A DNA stretch of 7,267 nt, from NCBI GenBank assembly GCA_026395275.1, contig JAPLZA010000051.1:1-7267 (forward strand), in the 5' to 3' direction. Positions within the stretch are counted from its first letter, which is position 1; each line of letters begins with the position of its first letter. Of this stretch, positions 1-6,447 are shown piece by piece. Below the pieces are notes generated by a model that had not been told where the DNA came from, made no database searches, and was given only the letters and a program-made list of their open reading frames with translations. The DNA comes from Candidatus Staskawiczbacteria bacterium (GTDB lineage Bacteria > Patescibacteriota > Minisyncoccia > Minisyncoccales > Staskawiczbacteraceae). The position numbers and the translations under genes are program-made.

Positions 1-78
1 AACCGATAATAAACAAATTAAAAACGCAAAAAAGATTATTTTTCTTTGCTTTAAAATTTTTGCGAGAGAATTAAACAT
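1..78 (-). CDS. Partial membrane or secreted protein, N-terminus only
   Basis: An ATG at 78-76 opens 26 uninterrupted codons that run off the left edge. The N-terminus reads MFNSLAKILKQRK, followed by the hydrophobic run IIFFAFLICLLSV. A short basic head followed by a hydrophobic core is the pattern of a signal peptide or single N-terminal membrane anchor. A cysteine at residue 22 in the hydrophobic stretch could mark a lipoprotein, but no lipobox can be judged before the sequence ends. The call rests mainly on context: a near-consensus promoter lies 26 bases upstream (104-132), directly behind the rsmA stop. I see no Shine-Dalgarno motif in the short leader. The function is unknown because too little of the protein is visible. 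Confidence 0.55.
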   Translation of the reverse strand, partial: MFNSLAKILKQRKIIFFAFLICLLSV

Positions 79-103
79 AATAAAAGTGTATAAATATTAT
101 TTT

Positions 104-132
104 ATTATACTCTTTTCAAAAAATACTGGCAA
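104..132 (-). promoter_or_regulatory. Promoter for the left-edge gene
   Basis: On the minus strand a -35 box TTGCCA (132-127) is followed by a 17-base spacer and a perfect -10 box TATAAT (109-104). Transcription would start near position 97, leaving a leader of about 19 bases before the ATG at 78. The -35 box begins eight bases after the rsmA stop codon (142-140), so the downstream gene appears to be transcribed independently of rsmA. Confidence 0.65.
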
Positions 133-139
133 ACAACAG

Positions 140-976
140 TCAAGCACTAAAACTTTTCGCCAGAGCAATCCAGCTATCAATGCTCAATGTCTCTGCCCTT
201 TGTGTGGGATTTATTTTATTTTGCGCCAGCCACTCGGCTGTTTTTTCTTTTTTAATGTCTAAAGCTTGTGATAAATTCCCTGCCAGTTGTTTCCTGGGGT
301 GAGAGAAGCCGGCTTTCACAATTTTGAAAAATAATTCTGAAGCTAGGTCGTATTTTTTTGTGGGAGTAATTTTTATTATTGCAGAATCAATTTTAGGCGA
401 AGGCCAAAAACATCCCTTGGAAACATAGCTGACAATTTTTGGTTGGGCATAAAATTGTACAGAAACTGCAAGCAGACTCATGTGGGGGTTTGAGCCTGCC
501 CTGAGCGAAGTCGAAGGGCAAATTCTTTGAGCAACTTCTTTTTGAAGCATCAAAATAATTTCTTCCGGCTGGTTTTTGTTTTCCAAAAGAAACCTTATTA
601 ATGGCGCTGTTATATAGTAAGGAATGTTGGCAATAACTTTGTATTTTTTGGGAAGCTTTAAGTCAGTTTTTAAAATGTCTCCCTGAATAACTTCTAAATT
701 TTTATAATTATTTATTGTTTCTTTCAAAATTTCTATCATTGTTTCGTCTTTTTCCACGGCAATTACCCTTTTGGCTTTTTTAGCTAATTCTTGAGTTAAA
801 ACGCCCATTCCAGGCCCTACTTCTAAAACAATGTCTGTTGGCTTTATGTCCGCTGAATCAATAATTTTTTCTAAAATATTTTTATCTATTAAAAAATTCT
901 GGCCAAGCCCCTTTGAAGGCCTAGTTTGGTATTTTGCTAGTAATTCTTTTATTATTTTTGGTGAAGTTAGTTCCAT
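140..976 (-). CDS. rsmA: 16S rRNA (adenine-N6,N6)-dimethyltransferase RsmA/KsgA
   Basis: In this family the enzyme uses S-adenosylmethionine to dimethylate two adjacent adenosines in the 3'-terminal hairpin of 16S rRNA, a late checkpoint in 30S assembly. The 278 residues match the usual length. Visible landmarks are GQNFL (25-29), SAM-binding motif I EVGPGMG (52-58), the acidic residue E75 that should contact the SAM ribose, GDIL (99-102, D100), the catalytic motif NIPYYI (117-122) and the C-terminal rRNA-binding GFSHPRKQL (223-231). Residues 153-162 are an atypical insertion encoded by a repeat (491-520), between the QKEVAQRI helix and the MSLLAVSVQF strand. The ATG at 976 fits the family N-terminus. 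An extended -10 element lies six bases upstream, so the mRNA may be leaderless. The stop is TGA. Confidence 0.96.
   Translation of the reverse strand: MELTSPKIIKELLAKYQTRPSKGLGQNFLIDKNILEKIIDSADIKPTDIVLEVGPGMGVLTQELAKKAKRVIAVEKDETMIEILKETINNYKNLEVIQGDILKTDLKLPKKYKVIANIPYYITAPLIRFLLENKNQPEEIILMLQKEVAQRICPSTSLRAGSNPHMSLLAVSVQFYAQPKIVSYVSKGCFWPSPKIDSAIIKITPTKKYDLASELFFKIVKAGFSHPRKQLAGNLSQALDIKKEKTAEWLAQNKINPTQRAETLSIDSWIALAKSFSA
491..520. repeat. Short repeat inserted in frame in rsmA
   Basis: The core CCCTGAGCGAAGTCGAAGGG lies at 499-518, with flanks giving about 30 bases that are more GC-rich than the surrounding gene. On the coding strand it is read as CPSTSLRAGS within RsmA; on the other strand the same bases give the ALSEVEG-type peptide. 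I recall this sequence as a scattered repeat in many uncultivated-bacteria genomes, but cannot search here. It is partly self-complementary: CCCT pairs with AGGG at the ends, and CGA pairs with TCG inside. It occurs once in this window. RsmA homologues usually have only a short loop at this point. Confidence 0.6.
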
Positions 977-982
977 TTAGCT

Positions 983-991
983 ATAATAACA
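983..991 (-). promoter_or_regulatory. Candidate extended -10 promoter of rsmA
   Basis: On the minus strand the sequence TG-T-TATTAT (991-983) is an extended -10 element. The hexamer ends six bases before the rsmA ATG, which places the expected transcription start at or next to the A of the start codon. No convincing -35 box lies 17 bases upstream, as is common for extended -10 promoters. There is also no Shine-Dalgarno motif, so a leaderless mRNA is the natural reading. Confidence 0.4.
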
Positions 992-1016
992 CAATTTTTT
1001 CGCGGTGGATAACTAT

Positions 1017-1045
1017 TTGACCGATGGGCTTTTTAATGGTAATTT
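1017..1045 (+). promoter_or_regulatory. Candidate promoter of the LysM-M23 gene
   Basis: TTGACC (1017-1022), a 17-base spacer and TAATTT (1040-1045) form a plausible sigma70-type promoter, with an upstream TG (1037-1038) that makes it an extended -10. The transcription start would fall near 1052, only a few bases before the TTG start codon at 1055. Confidence 0.45.
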
Positions 1046-1054
1046 TAAGTTACA

Positions 1055-2176
1055 TTGTTAAAAATAATTAACAAAGTATTAATAAGGATAAAAGGCGCCA
1101 AAATTCAGGGATTATTGAAAAATCCTTTGTTTTTTTTCGGCCTGATTTCTGTTATTTTATTCTCTTCTCTATATATATCTTGCGGGGACTTAGCCAACAC
1201 AGTAAATTTGAAAGACAACCGCGTGGTGTTTTTTAATTCTTTCTTTAATAAATCAAACAGTTTAAATACAGACACATTATTTTCCAGCCAGGCAACGGCA
1301 ATTCCTTTGGAAACTCCAGATTTGAAAATAATGCAAGACAATACCTTGTGCGGGGTTGCTACCCCATGCGTGGTATCGGGAAAAGTTTTAGGAGATGTTT
1401 TTGGAGGAAACAATCAAAATCAAAAAGATGTAGTTAACTATACCGTGCAGGCAGGAGACACCTTGCAATCAATTGCCGACGCCTACAAAATATCTGTTAA
1501 CACTTTGCTTTGGGCAAACGACCTAACAACTTATTCAACAATTAAAGTTGGCCAAACCTTGGCTGTTTTACCGGTAGACGGAGTTTTGCACGTTGTAAAA
1601 TCTGGCGATACAGTTTCAGGAATTGCTCAAACCTATAAAGCCCAGTTGCAAGACGTGGTTTCTTATAACGATTTGGCAAATCAGGACGACGTTTACATTG
1701 GAGATATTTTAATTATTCCGGGCGGGGTTATGCCAAAGAAAGCGGGACCTGTAATAAACAATCAAATTCCTTTGGCAGACAATTTCTTTATTTTTCCGGT
1801 GCAAGGGCATATTTCTCAGGGACTTCACTTTTATAATGCAGTTGATATTGCTAACAAGTGCGGAACTCCTGTTTATGCTGCTGCTGCCGGCGTGGTGCAA
1901 AGAGCTGTTGCAAATGGCGGGTGGAATGCAGGCATGGGAAACCATATAACAATTTTACACAGCAATGGAACAGTTACATATTATGGGCATTTGATGGCAT
2001 TAATGGTAAAACCGGGCGACAAAGTTTATACAGGCCAGAACATTGCTTTAATGGGCGGAGCTCGCGGAATGGCTGGCGCAGGAGACTCTACGGGATGTCA
2101 TTTGCACTTTGAGGTTGTGGGAGCGCGAAATCCATTGTCAGTATATGTAAAAGGAGCAACAATTAGTTATAAATAA
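1055..2176 (+). CDS. Membrane-anchored LysM-LysM-M23 peptidoglycan endopeptidase
   Basis: This 373-residue protein is built as a cell-envelope hydrolase. A hydrophobic segment at about residues 24-44 should anchor it in the membrane with the rest outside. Two LysM domains follow (about 128-173 and 178-222, each with a V..GDT motif) and should bind the glycan strands. The C-terminal M23/LytM domain (about 245-365) contains GLHFYNAVDIA (H258, D264), YGHL (H312) and CHLHFE (H349, H351), the metal and catalytic residues of zinc D,L-endopeptidases. The first metal motif is H-x5-D, where classic LytM enzymes have H-x3-D. Cysteines 269 and 348 flank the active site and could form a disulfide. The start is uncertain: TTG at 1055 is the first possible start after an in-frame stop at 1046, with no Shine-Dalgarno; TTG at 1115 is an alternative that barely keeps the membrane segment. 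The function is inferred from domains only. Confidence 0.9.
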   Translation: MLKIINKVLIRIKGAKIQGLLKNPLFFFGLISVILFSSLYISCGDLANTVNLKDNRVVFFNSFFNKSNSLNTDTLFSSQATAIPLETPDLKIMQDNTLCGVATPCVVSGKVLGDVFGGNNQNQKDVVNYTVQAGDTLQSIADAYKISVNTLLWANDLTTYSTIKVGQTLAVLPVDGVLHVVKSGDTVSGIAQTYKAQLQDVVSYNDLANQDDVYIGDILIIPGGVMPKKAGPVINNQIPLADNFFIFPVQGHISQGLHFYNAVDIANKCGTPVYAAAAGVVQRAVANGGWNAGMGNHITILHSNGTVTYYGHLMALMVKPGDKVYTGQNIALMGGARGMAGAGDSTGCHLHFEVVGARNPLSVYVKGATISYK

Positions 2177-2195
2177 AAAATATTTAAGTAAATAA

Positions 2196-2225
2196 AAAAC
2201 AGCCCCGCCTAGGCGGGGCTGTTTT
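2196..2225. terminator. Bidirectional intrinsic terminator
   Basis: A perfect 30-base palindrome has two 15-base arms (2196-2210 and 2211-2225) with a GCCCCGCC/GGCGGGGC core. It lies between the stop of the LysM-M23 gene (2176, plus strand) and the stop of the DksA-like gene (2232, minus strand). Read leftwards the stem is followed by TTTTTTATTT, a good U-tract; read rightwards the tract is four T's and then AT-rich sequence. It should end both converging transcripts, and is stronger for the minus-strand operon. Confidence 0.9.
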
Positions 2226-2231
2226 GATATA

Positions 2232-2594
2232 TTATTTTTTTTCGTTACACTTTAGACAGGTTTTTGCTTCAGGACAGGCAAGCAATCTTTTCTCATCAAT
2301 TTTTTTACCGCAGTTTTCGCAAACCCCATAAGTTCCAGCTGTAATTTTTTCTAGAGCCATAGTAACATCTTTTAATTTAAGCTCTAAACTATACTCTAAA
2401 GATAATTTATTATCATATTCTTGGACTTCATCAGCTTCTTCGTCTTTATCGCCGTCTTCTCTGTTTGGATATTTTGTGTCCCAATTGTGTTTTATTTTTG
2501 GATCTTCTTTTGCAAAGCTTTCTAACTCTTTTTGCAGGGCTATTTTTTGCTCTTCTAACTTTTCTTTTAACTCTTCTATTAATTTTTTATCCAT
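2232..2594 (-). CDS. DksA/TraR-family C4 zinc-finger protein
   Basis: This 120-residue protein begins with a charged helical region (residues 1-35), continues with a very acidic linker (45-60) and a second helix (63-85), and ends in the TraR/DksA zinc finger. The ligands are C92-x2-C95 and C113-x2-C116, separated by 17 residues as in DksA. C107 is an additional cysteine. DksA-type proteins insert a coiled coil into the RNA polymerase secondary channel and modulate initiation, often with ppGpp. Here the exact DxxDxA tip motif is not seen; the equivalent stretch is DGDKDEEAD (47-55), so DksA-like activity is inferred rather than shown. It is the last gene before the terminator, 20 bases after the coiled-coil gene, and very likely part of the rpsO-pnp transcript. 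Only a weak purine-rich AAAAGA precedes the ATG. Confidence 0.88.
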   Translation of the reverse strand: MDKKLIEELKEKLEEQKIALQKELESFAKEDPKIKHNWDTKYPNREDGDKDEEADEVQEYDNKLSLEYSLELKLKDVTMALEKITAGTYGVCENCGKKIDEKRLLACPEAKTCLKCNEKK

Positions 2595-2614
2595 TTTTTT
2601 TCTTTTAATACTTT

Positions 2615-3691
2615 TTATTTTTTTCTCATTGGAACCGGAGGAAGCGGAGGCGCGGGCATAGTTGCTTGAACATTTGCGCGTGGTCTTGGTACGGCAAGGT
2701 CTGAGGATCCTTCAACGTCTCGCATAAATTTTATTCTTTGATCTTCTTCTGCTGCAAAAGATTTCGTCAGCTTTTCTTTTAAAGACTGCGGAGCTTTGCT
2801 TAAGATATCTGGGCCGGTTGTTTGTTTTTGCATTGATGAGCCAGACCATTGCTGTCTTTGAACTTTTTCATTCTCTTGCGCTCTGATTTTTGCCATCGAT
2901 TCTCTTCTGGCAACTTGCTCTTGAGCTTGGCCTCTTCTTTTATCTTCTTCCCTGGCCATTATGACAGAATATATTTCTCTTAATGATTTGTCAATTCCCA
3001 GGGCTTTATCTTTCAGCCCATTTTTTTCCGCTACAAGCTGTTCTGATGATATATCTATTTGACTTACTTTTTTATCAATATCTTCTATTTGTTTTTCTGC
3101 TTCCCATCTTTTTTTCTCAACTTCTTGTATTTTTTTATCTAAATCCCATCTTGATTCTTGTAAACTTTTTCTTTGTGAGGCAATAGTGGTTGTTTGTTCT
3201 TTTTCTGTAATAAATTTTCCTTCCTGTTCTAACTTCTTTTCTTGATCTAAAATAACATTAAGTTTTGTTTGGCAGTCTCGTTTTTGTATGAGCAGGCTAT
3301 TTTTTTGTAATTTTAATTCAGGGTCTTTTTTCTTATCAATCTCATCAATTTGTTTTTCAAAAGCCAAGCGGGAAGACTCAAGCAAAAATATTTGTTGGCG
3401 CTCTTCTTCTGTGCCATAATTTTTTAAATCTTTTTCCGCTATTCTTTCTTCTCCCTCGTTTTTCTGTAAAACTTCTTCCATTCTAAACTTCTCTTCCCTA
3501 GCTGCTATTATTGGAGCTTCAATTTTTTTTCTTTCTTCTGTTTGTTCTTCCAAAGTTTTTATTTTGGCTATTTTGTCTCTTTCTTTTAATGAATCAGCCT
3601 CTCTTAATTTTAAGAGGTCTTTTTTCATTGTTCTAACTTCAGCCCTTTTAAGAAATTCCTTGGCTTGTGTTTCTTCGGCTTGTGTTGGCAT
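2615..3691 (-). CDS. Long coiled-coil protein of unknown function
   Basis: I do not recognise this 358-residue protein as a named family. Residues 10-280 are almost wholly charged, heptad-like helix rich in K, E, Q and R and lacking proline, as expected of a long coiled coil. It has no signal peptide or membrane segment, so it is probably cytoplasmic. Two segments repeat: residues 107-121 (SRLAFEKQIDEIDKK) and 180-194 (SRWDLDKKIQEVEKK), and EKQI-[DE]-[DE]-IDKK recurs at 112-121 and 199-208. After residue 282 composition changes to a Ser/Gly/Gln linker, then a conserved-looking segment (294-330), and a proline-rich basic tail, APPLPPVPMRKK. The only cysteine is C140. It starts 17 bases after the pnp stop and ends 20 bases before the DksA-like gene, indicating co-transcription. 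A scaffold role is possible but unsupported. Confidence 0.8.
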   Translation of the reverse strand: MPTQAEETQAKEFLKRAEVRTMKKDLLKLREADSLKERDKIAKIKTLEEQTEERKKIEAPIIAAREEKFRMEEVLQKNEGEERIAEKDLKNYGTEEERQQIFLLESSRLAFEKQIDEIDKKKDPELKLQKNSLLIQKRDCQTKLNVILDQEKKLEQEGKFITEKEQTTTIASQRKSLQESRWDLDKKIQEVEKKRWEAEKQIEDIDKKVSQIDISSEQLVAEKNGLKDKALGIDKSLREIYSVIMAREEDKRRGQAQEQVARRESMAKIRAQENEKVQRQQWSGSSMQKQTTGPDILSKAPQSLKEKLTKSFAAEEDQRIKFMRDVEGSSDLAVPRPRANVQATMPAPPLPPVPMRKK

Positions 3692-3708
3692 AAGAAAACT
3701 AAAGCTTA

Positions 3709-5838
3709 TTAATTTTTGGCTTTTGGCTTGAACCCTGCGTCCACGGCTGAAAGATTTATTCTGCCCAGTTCGTCTACAGACATTACCTTAACCGGGATTG
3801 TTTCTCCTTCTTTTACAATCTCAGAAGCGCTTTTTATGTGGTTTTTTACAAATTTTGATATGTGGACCAATCCATCTGTGCCCGGTAAAATTTCTACAAA
3901 AGCTCCAAAGTCCATAATTTTTACAACTTTCCCCTGGAAAATTTCACCTGGTTGCACCTCTCTGACAATTCCTTTAATCCAAGTTATGGCCTTGTCCACA
4001 TCTTCTTGGTTTTGCCCTGTTACAGAAACAAATCCGGAATCTTCAATGTCAATTGCAACTCCGCCACATGCTTCAATTATTTTATTTATCATAGAGCCCT
4101 TTGGTCCAACTACTTCTCCAATTTTTGCAGGGTTAATAGTTAGGGTGGCTATTTTAGGAGCGTAAGGTGACAAAGATTTCCTGAATTCTGGGATCTCTTT
4201 CTTTATTATATCAAGTATTTTCAATCTTGCATCTTTTGCTCGGTCCATTGCCTCTTGCATAATGTTTTTATCAATGCCGTCTATTTTAATATCCATTTGA
4301 ATTGCTGTAATTCCGTTGCGAGTTCCCGCCACTTTAAAGTCCATATCTCCATAATGATCTTCTGGGCCCTGAATGTCGGTTAACACTTTATATTTTCCTG
4401 TTTTTTCATCTTTAGCTAAACCAACAGAAATTCCCGCAACAGGTTCTTTAATTGGCACTCCTGCGTCCATTAATGCAATGCAGGCAGCACATACAGAAGC
4501 TTGTGAGGTTGATCCGTTAGAAGACACAACTTCAGATACTATTCTAATGGTATACGGAAAGACTTCGACGGCTGGTATGACAGGAAGCAAAGCTTTTTCA
4601 ACCAAAGCTCCGTGTCCAATTTCTCTTCTTTTTGGCCCTCTCATTGGAGCTGTTTCTCCAGATGAAAATGGAGGAAAATTGTAATGGTGTAAAAATCTTT
4701 TCTTTCCAACAATCTCCATGCCTTCTAAAATTTGTTGGTCGCCTGGCCCACCTAAAGTTAGAATTGAAAGTACTCTTGTTAAACCTCTAAAAAATACTCC
4801 TGAGCCATGAGCTCTTGGCAAAACCGCAACTTCGCAAGACAAAGGTCTTATTTCGGTGGATTTTCTGCCATCTGGCCTATGATCTTTTTCAATAATGTTT
4901 TTTATAATTATTGCTTCTATTTCTTTTTCAAAAAAAGCTAAAACCTGTTTTTCTTTTCCTTCGCCCGGGTGTTTTTCTGCCAAATATTTTATTAATTCCT
5001 GTTTTAATATTTCGGTTGCTCCAAGATTTTTTTCACCAGCTGGAGCATTGGTAACCGCCTTTTCTAATTTATTTCCAAGCCATTCTTTAATTTCTTTTGC
5101 AATGTCTAACTCAACGGCCGGTTCAAATTTATCTTTTTCTTTTCCAATTTTTTTTGTTGCCTGAATTTGTGAATCAATAATTTTTTTTAATTCTTTCTTA
5201 GCAACTTCATAAGCTTCCATAACATCTTTTTCGGAAACTTCCTTTGCTCCCATTTCAATCATGTTAACTAAAATGTCTCCGTCTTTTTCAATGGCAGACA
5301 AGGTTAAATCCATAGTACATTCTTTTCTTTGAGTGTAGTTAGAATTAAAAACCCAATCACCGTTATTTTTGGTAACTCTTATTGCTCCTAAAGGTCCATT
5401 CCATGGGATATTTGATGTTGCTAATGCAAATGAAGCTCCAATCATTCCTAAAATATCCGGATCATTTTCGCCATCCCAGGAAAGACAAGTAACAATAACT
5501 TGGACTTCTTTTTTAAAGTCTTTAGGGAACAATGGTCTTATTGCGCGGTCAATCATCCTGCCAGTTAAAACGGCTTCTTCTGATGGCCTGGTTTCTCTTT
5601 TCATAAATCTTGAGCCGAATATTTTTCCTGCAGCATAAAATCTTTCCTCATATTCAACTGTTAGGGGGAAATAATCTATGTCTGGCCTGGAGTTTGGGGA
5701 GATAACAGCGGTTACTAGAACCTTTGTTTCTCCGCAAGAAACTAAACAAGAACCAGAGGCTTGCTCGGTCCAGTTTGTAGTTTCAATTATGACGGGTTTT
5801 TCACCCACCTTTATTTCGAACGTATCTTTTACTGCCAT
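3709..5838 (-). CDS. pnp: Polyribonucleotide nucleotidyltransferase (PNPase)
   Basis: PNPase degrades RNA 3' to 5' using phosphate and releases nucleoside diphosphates; it can also add tails in reverse. The 709 residues carry the full layout: first RNase PH domain (about 10-145), helical domain (about 240-315), second RNase PH domain (about 325-540), KH domain (about 562-622, GxxG as GPKG at 568-571) and S1 domain (about 632-700). Active-site features are present in the second PH domain: PKRREIGHG (402-410), the phosphate-binding SSNGSTS (439-445), and TDIQGPEDH with D488 and D494, matching the catalytic D486 and D492 of the E. coli enzyme. The ATG at 5838 gives the family N-terminus. There is no Shine-Dalgarno motif, but a long potential hairpin ends eight bases upstream (5847-5932), suggesting control in the leader. 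It sits downstream of rpsO, as in many bacteria, with an NYN gene between them. Confidence 0.97.
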   Translation of the reverse strand: MAVKDTFEIKVGEKPVIIETTNWTEQASGSCLVSCGETKVLVTAVISPNSRPDIDYFPLTVEYEERFYAAGKIFGSRFMKRETRPSEEAVLTGRMIDRAIRPLFPKDFKKEVQVIVTCLSWDGENDPDILGMIGASFALATSNIPWNGPLGAIRVTKNNGDWVFNSNYTQRKECTMDLTLSAIEKDGDILVNMIEMGAKEVSEKDVMEAYEVAKKELKKIIDSQIQATKKIGKEKDKFEPAVELDIAKEIKEWLGNKLEKAVTNAPAGEKNLGATEILKQELIKYLAEKHPGEGKEKQVLAFFEKEIEAIIIKNIIEKDHRPDGRKSTEIRPLSCEVAVLPRAHGSGVFFRGLTRVLSILTLGGPGDQQILEGMEIVGKKRFLHHYNFPPFSSGETAPMRGPKRREIGHGALVEKALLPVIPAVEVFPYTIRIVSEVVSSNGSTSQASVCAACIALMDAGVPIKEPVAGISVGLAKDEKTGKYKVLTDIQGPEDHYGDMDFKVAGTRNGITAIQMDIKIDGIDKNIMQEAMDRAKDARLKILDIIKKEIPEFRKSLSPYAPKIATLTINPAKIGEVVGPKGSMINKIIEACGGVAIDIEDSGFVSVTGQNQEDVDKAITWIKGIVREVQPGEIFQGKVVKIMDFGAFVEILPGTDGLVHISKFVKNHIKSASEIVKEGETIPVKVMSVDELGRINLSAVDAGFKPKAKN

Positions 5839-5846
5839 TTATTTTT

Positions 5847-5932
5847 GCAGTGGAAGATGACTTGTACGAATATGTGAAAAAGTTGGATGCTCCAGCGCTT
5901 TCATATAGCCGTACTTTTCTATCTTCCGCTAC
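5847..5932 (-). promoter_or_regulatory. Long interrupted hairpin in the pnp leader
   Basis: The gap between the NYN stop and the pnp ATG folds on itself. The outer arms, 5921-5932 and 5847-5858, pair over 12 positions with one A-C mismatch and one G-U. Inside, 5910-5914 pairs with 5864-5868 (GTACG/CGTAC), 5902-5906 with 5870-5874 (ATATG/CATAT), 5899-5901 with 5877-5879, and the tip closes as TGGA-GCA-TCCA (5894-5884). The folded element ends eight bases before the ATG and has no U-tract, so it is not a normal terminator. In E. coli, the pnp leader forms a long stem cut by RNase III and then used by PNPase to repress its own translation. A similar role here is inferred from position and shape only. 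Confidence 0.55.
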
Positions 5933-5939
5933 GGTTATT

Positions 5940-6443
5940 TTATTTTTTTAAGAGGAATTTTGCAACGCCTTCATCTAAATCAATAAATTCATCTGCTGTT
6001 CCTTTTAACACTCCGGAAGTCGATTTTCCAAAAGCCATAACTTCAACTCTTTTACCCATGTTTTTCAAATACTCTACCAAAGGAATAAAGTCGCCGTCTC
6101 CTGAAACCAAAACAATCACGTCTAATCCTGGAGCTGTTCGAATGGCGTCAATAACAATTCCAATGTCCCAGTCTGCTTTTTTGGCTCCGCCATACCATTC
6201 CTGCAAATCTCTTACCCTTGTTTCAATTCCAATTTTGCTTAAGGCATCAAAAAATGGCGCTTCTTCGCCAGTTTTTGTGCGCACAACATACCCAAAAGCC
6301 CTAATAAACTTTCTGCCTGCTACTGCCTGCTTTAAAACTTCCTGAAAATTAACTTTAGAATGGTAGAGATTTTTTGCCGAATAGTATAAATTCTGTACAT
6401 CTATCAACACCTCTACTCTCTGCTCTTTTGGTTTTGGTTGCAT
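5940..6443 (-). CDS. NYN-domain (LabA/PIN-like) predicted ribonuclease
   Basis: This 167-residue protein is a single NYN domain, the PIN/FLAP-like fold found in LabA-type proteins and predicted to be a metal-dependent ribonuclease. The acidic motifs appear in order: LIDVQNLY (13-20, D15 and N18), KKADWDIGIVIDA (88-100, D91, D93, D99) and VLVSGDGDF (111-119, D116 and D118), followed by the typical PLVEYLKNMGKRVEVMAF segment. No extra RNA-binding domain is visible. The ATG lies four bases after the rpsO stop, so translation is probably coupled; a GGAG lies too far upstream to serve as a normal binding site. Placement between rpsO and pnp suggests a role in RNA processing or decay alongside PNPase. 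The RNA target is unknown. Confidence 0.88.
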   Translation of the reverse strand: MQPKPKEQRVEVLIDVQNLYYSAKNLYHSKVNFQEVLKQAVAGRKFIRAFGYVVRTKTGEEAPFFDALSKIGIETRVRDLQEWYGGAKKADWDIGIVIDAIRTAPGLDVIVLVSGDGDFIPLVEYLKNMGKRVEVMAFGKSTSGVLKGTADEFIDLDEGVAKFLLKK

Positions 6444-6447
6444 TATT

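Noticed and set aside
140..142. UGA read as glycine, as in Gracilibacteria and SR1
   Set aside because: Reading through the rsmA TGA would add about 23 unrelated residues across a strong promoter, and the protein already ends at the usual length. No gene here contains an in-frame TGA.
3716..4165. Plus-strand open frame of 149 codons opposite the KH/S1 end of pnp
   Set aside because: It lies wholly opposite conserved PNPase sequence and resembles no protein; it is a shadow frame.
5847..5932. The pnp leader hairpin as an intrinsic terminator after the NYN gene
   Set aside because: No U-tract follows the stem, the stem is interrupted, and it would cut off pnp, which lacks another clear promoter.
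5887..6345. Plus-strand open frame of 152 codons opposite the NYN gene
   Set aside because: It is antisense to a protein with clear NYN motifs, shows no recognisable domain, and is a by-product of codon use in the real gene.
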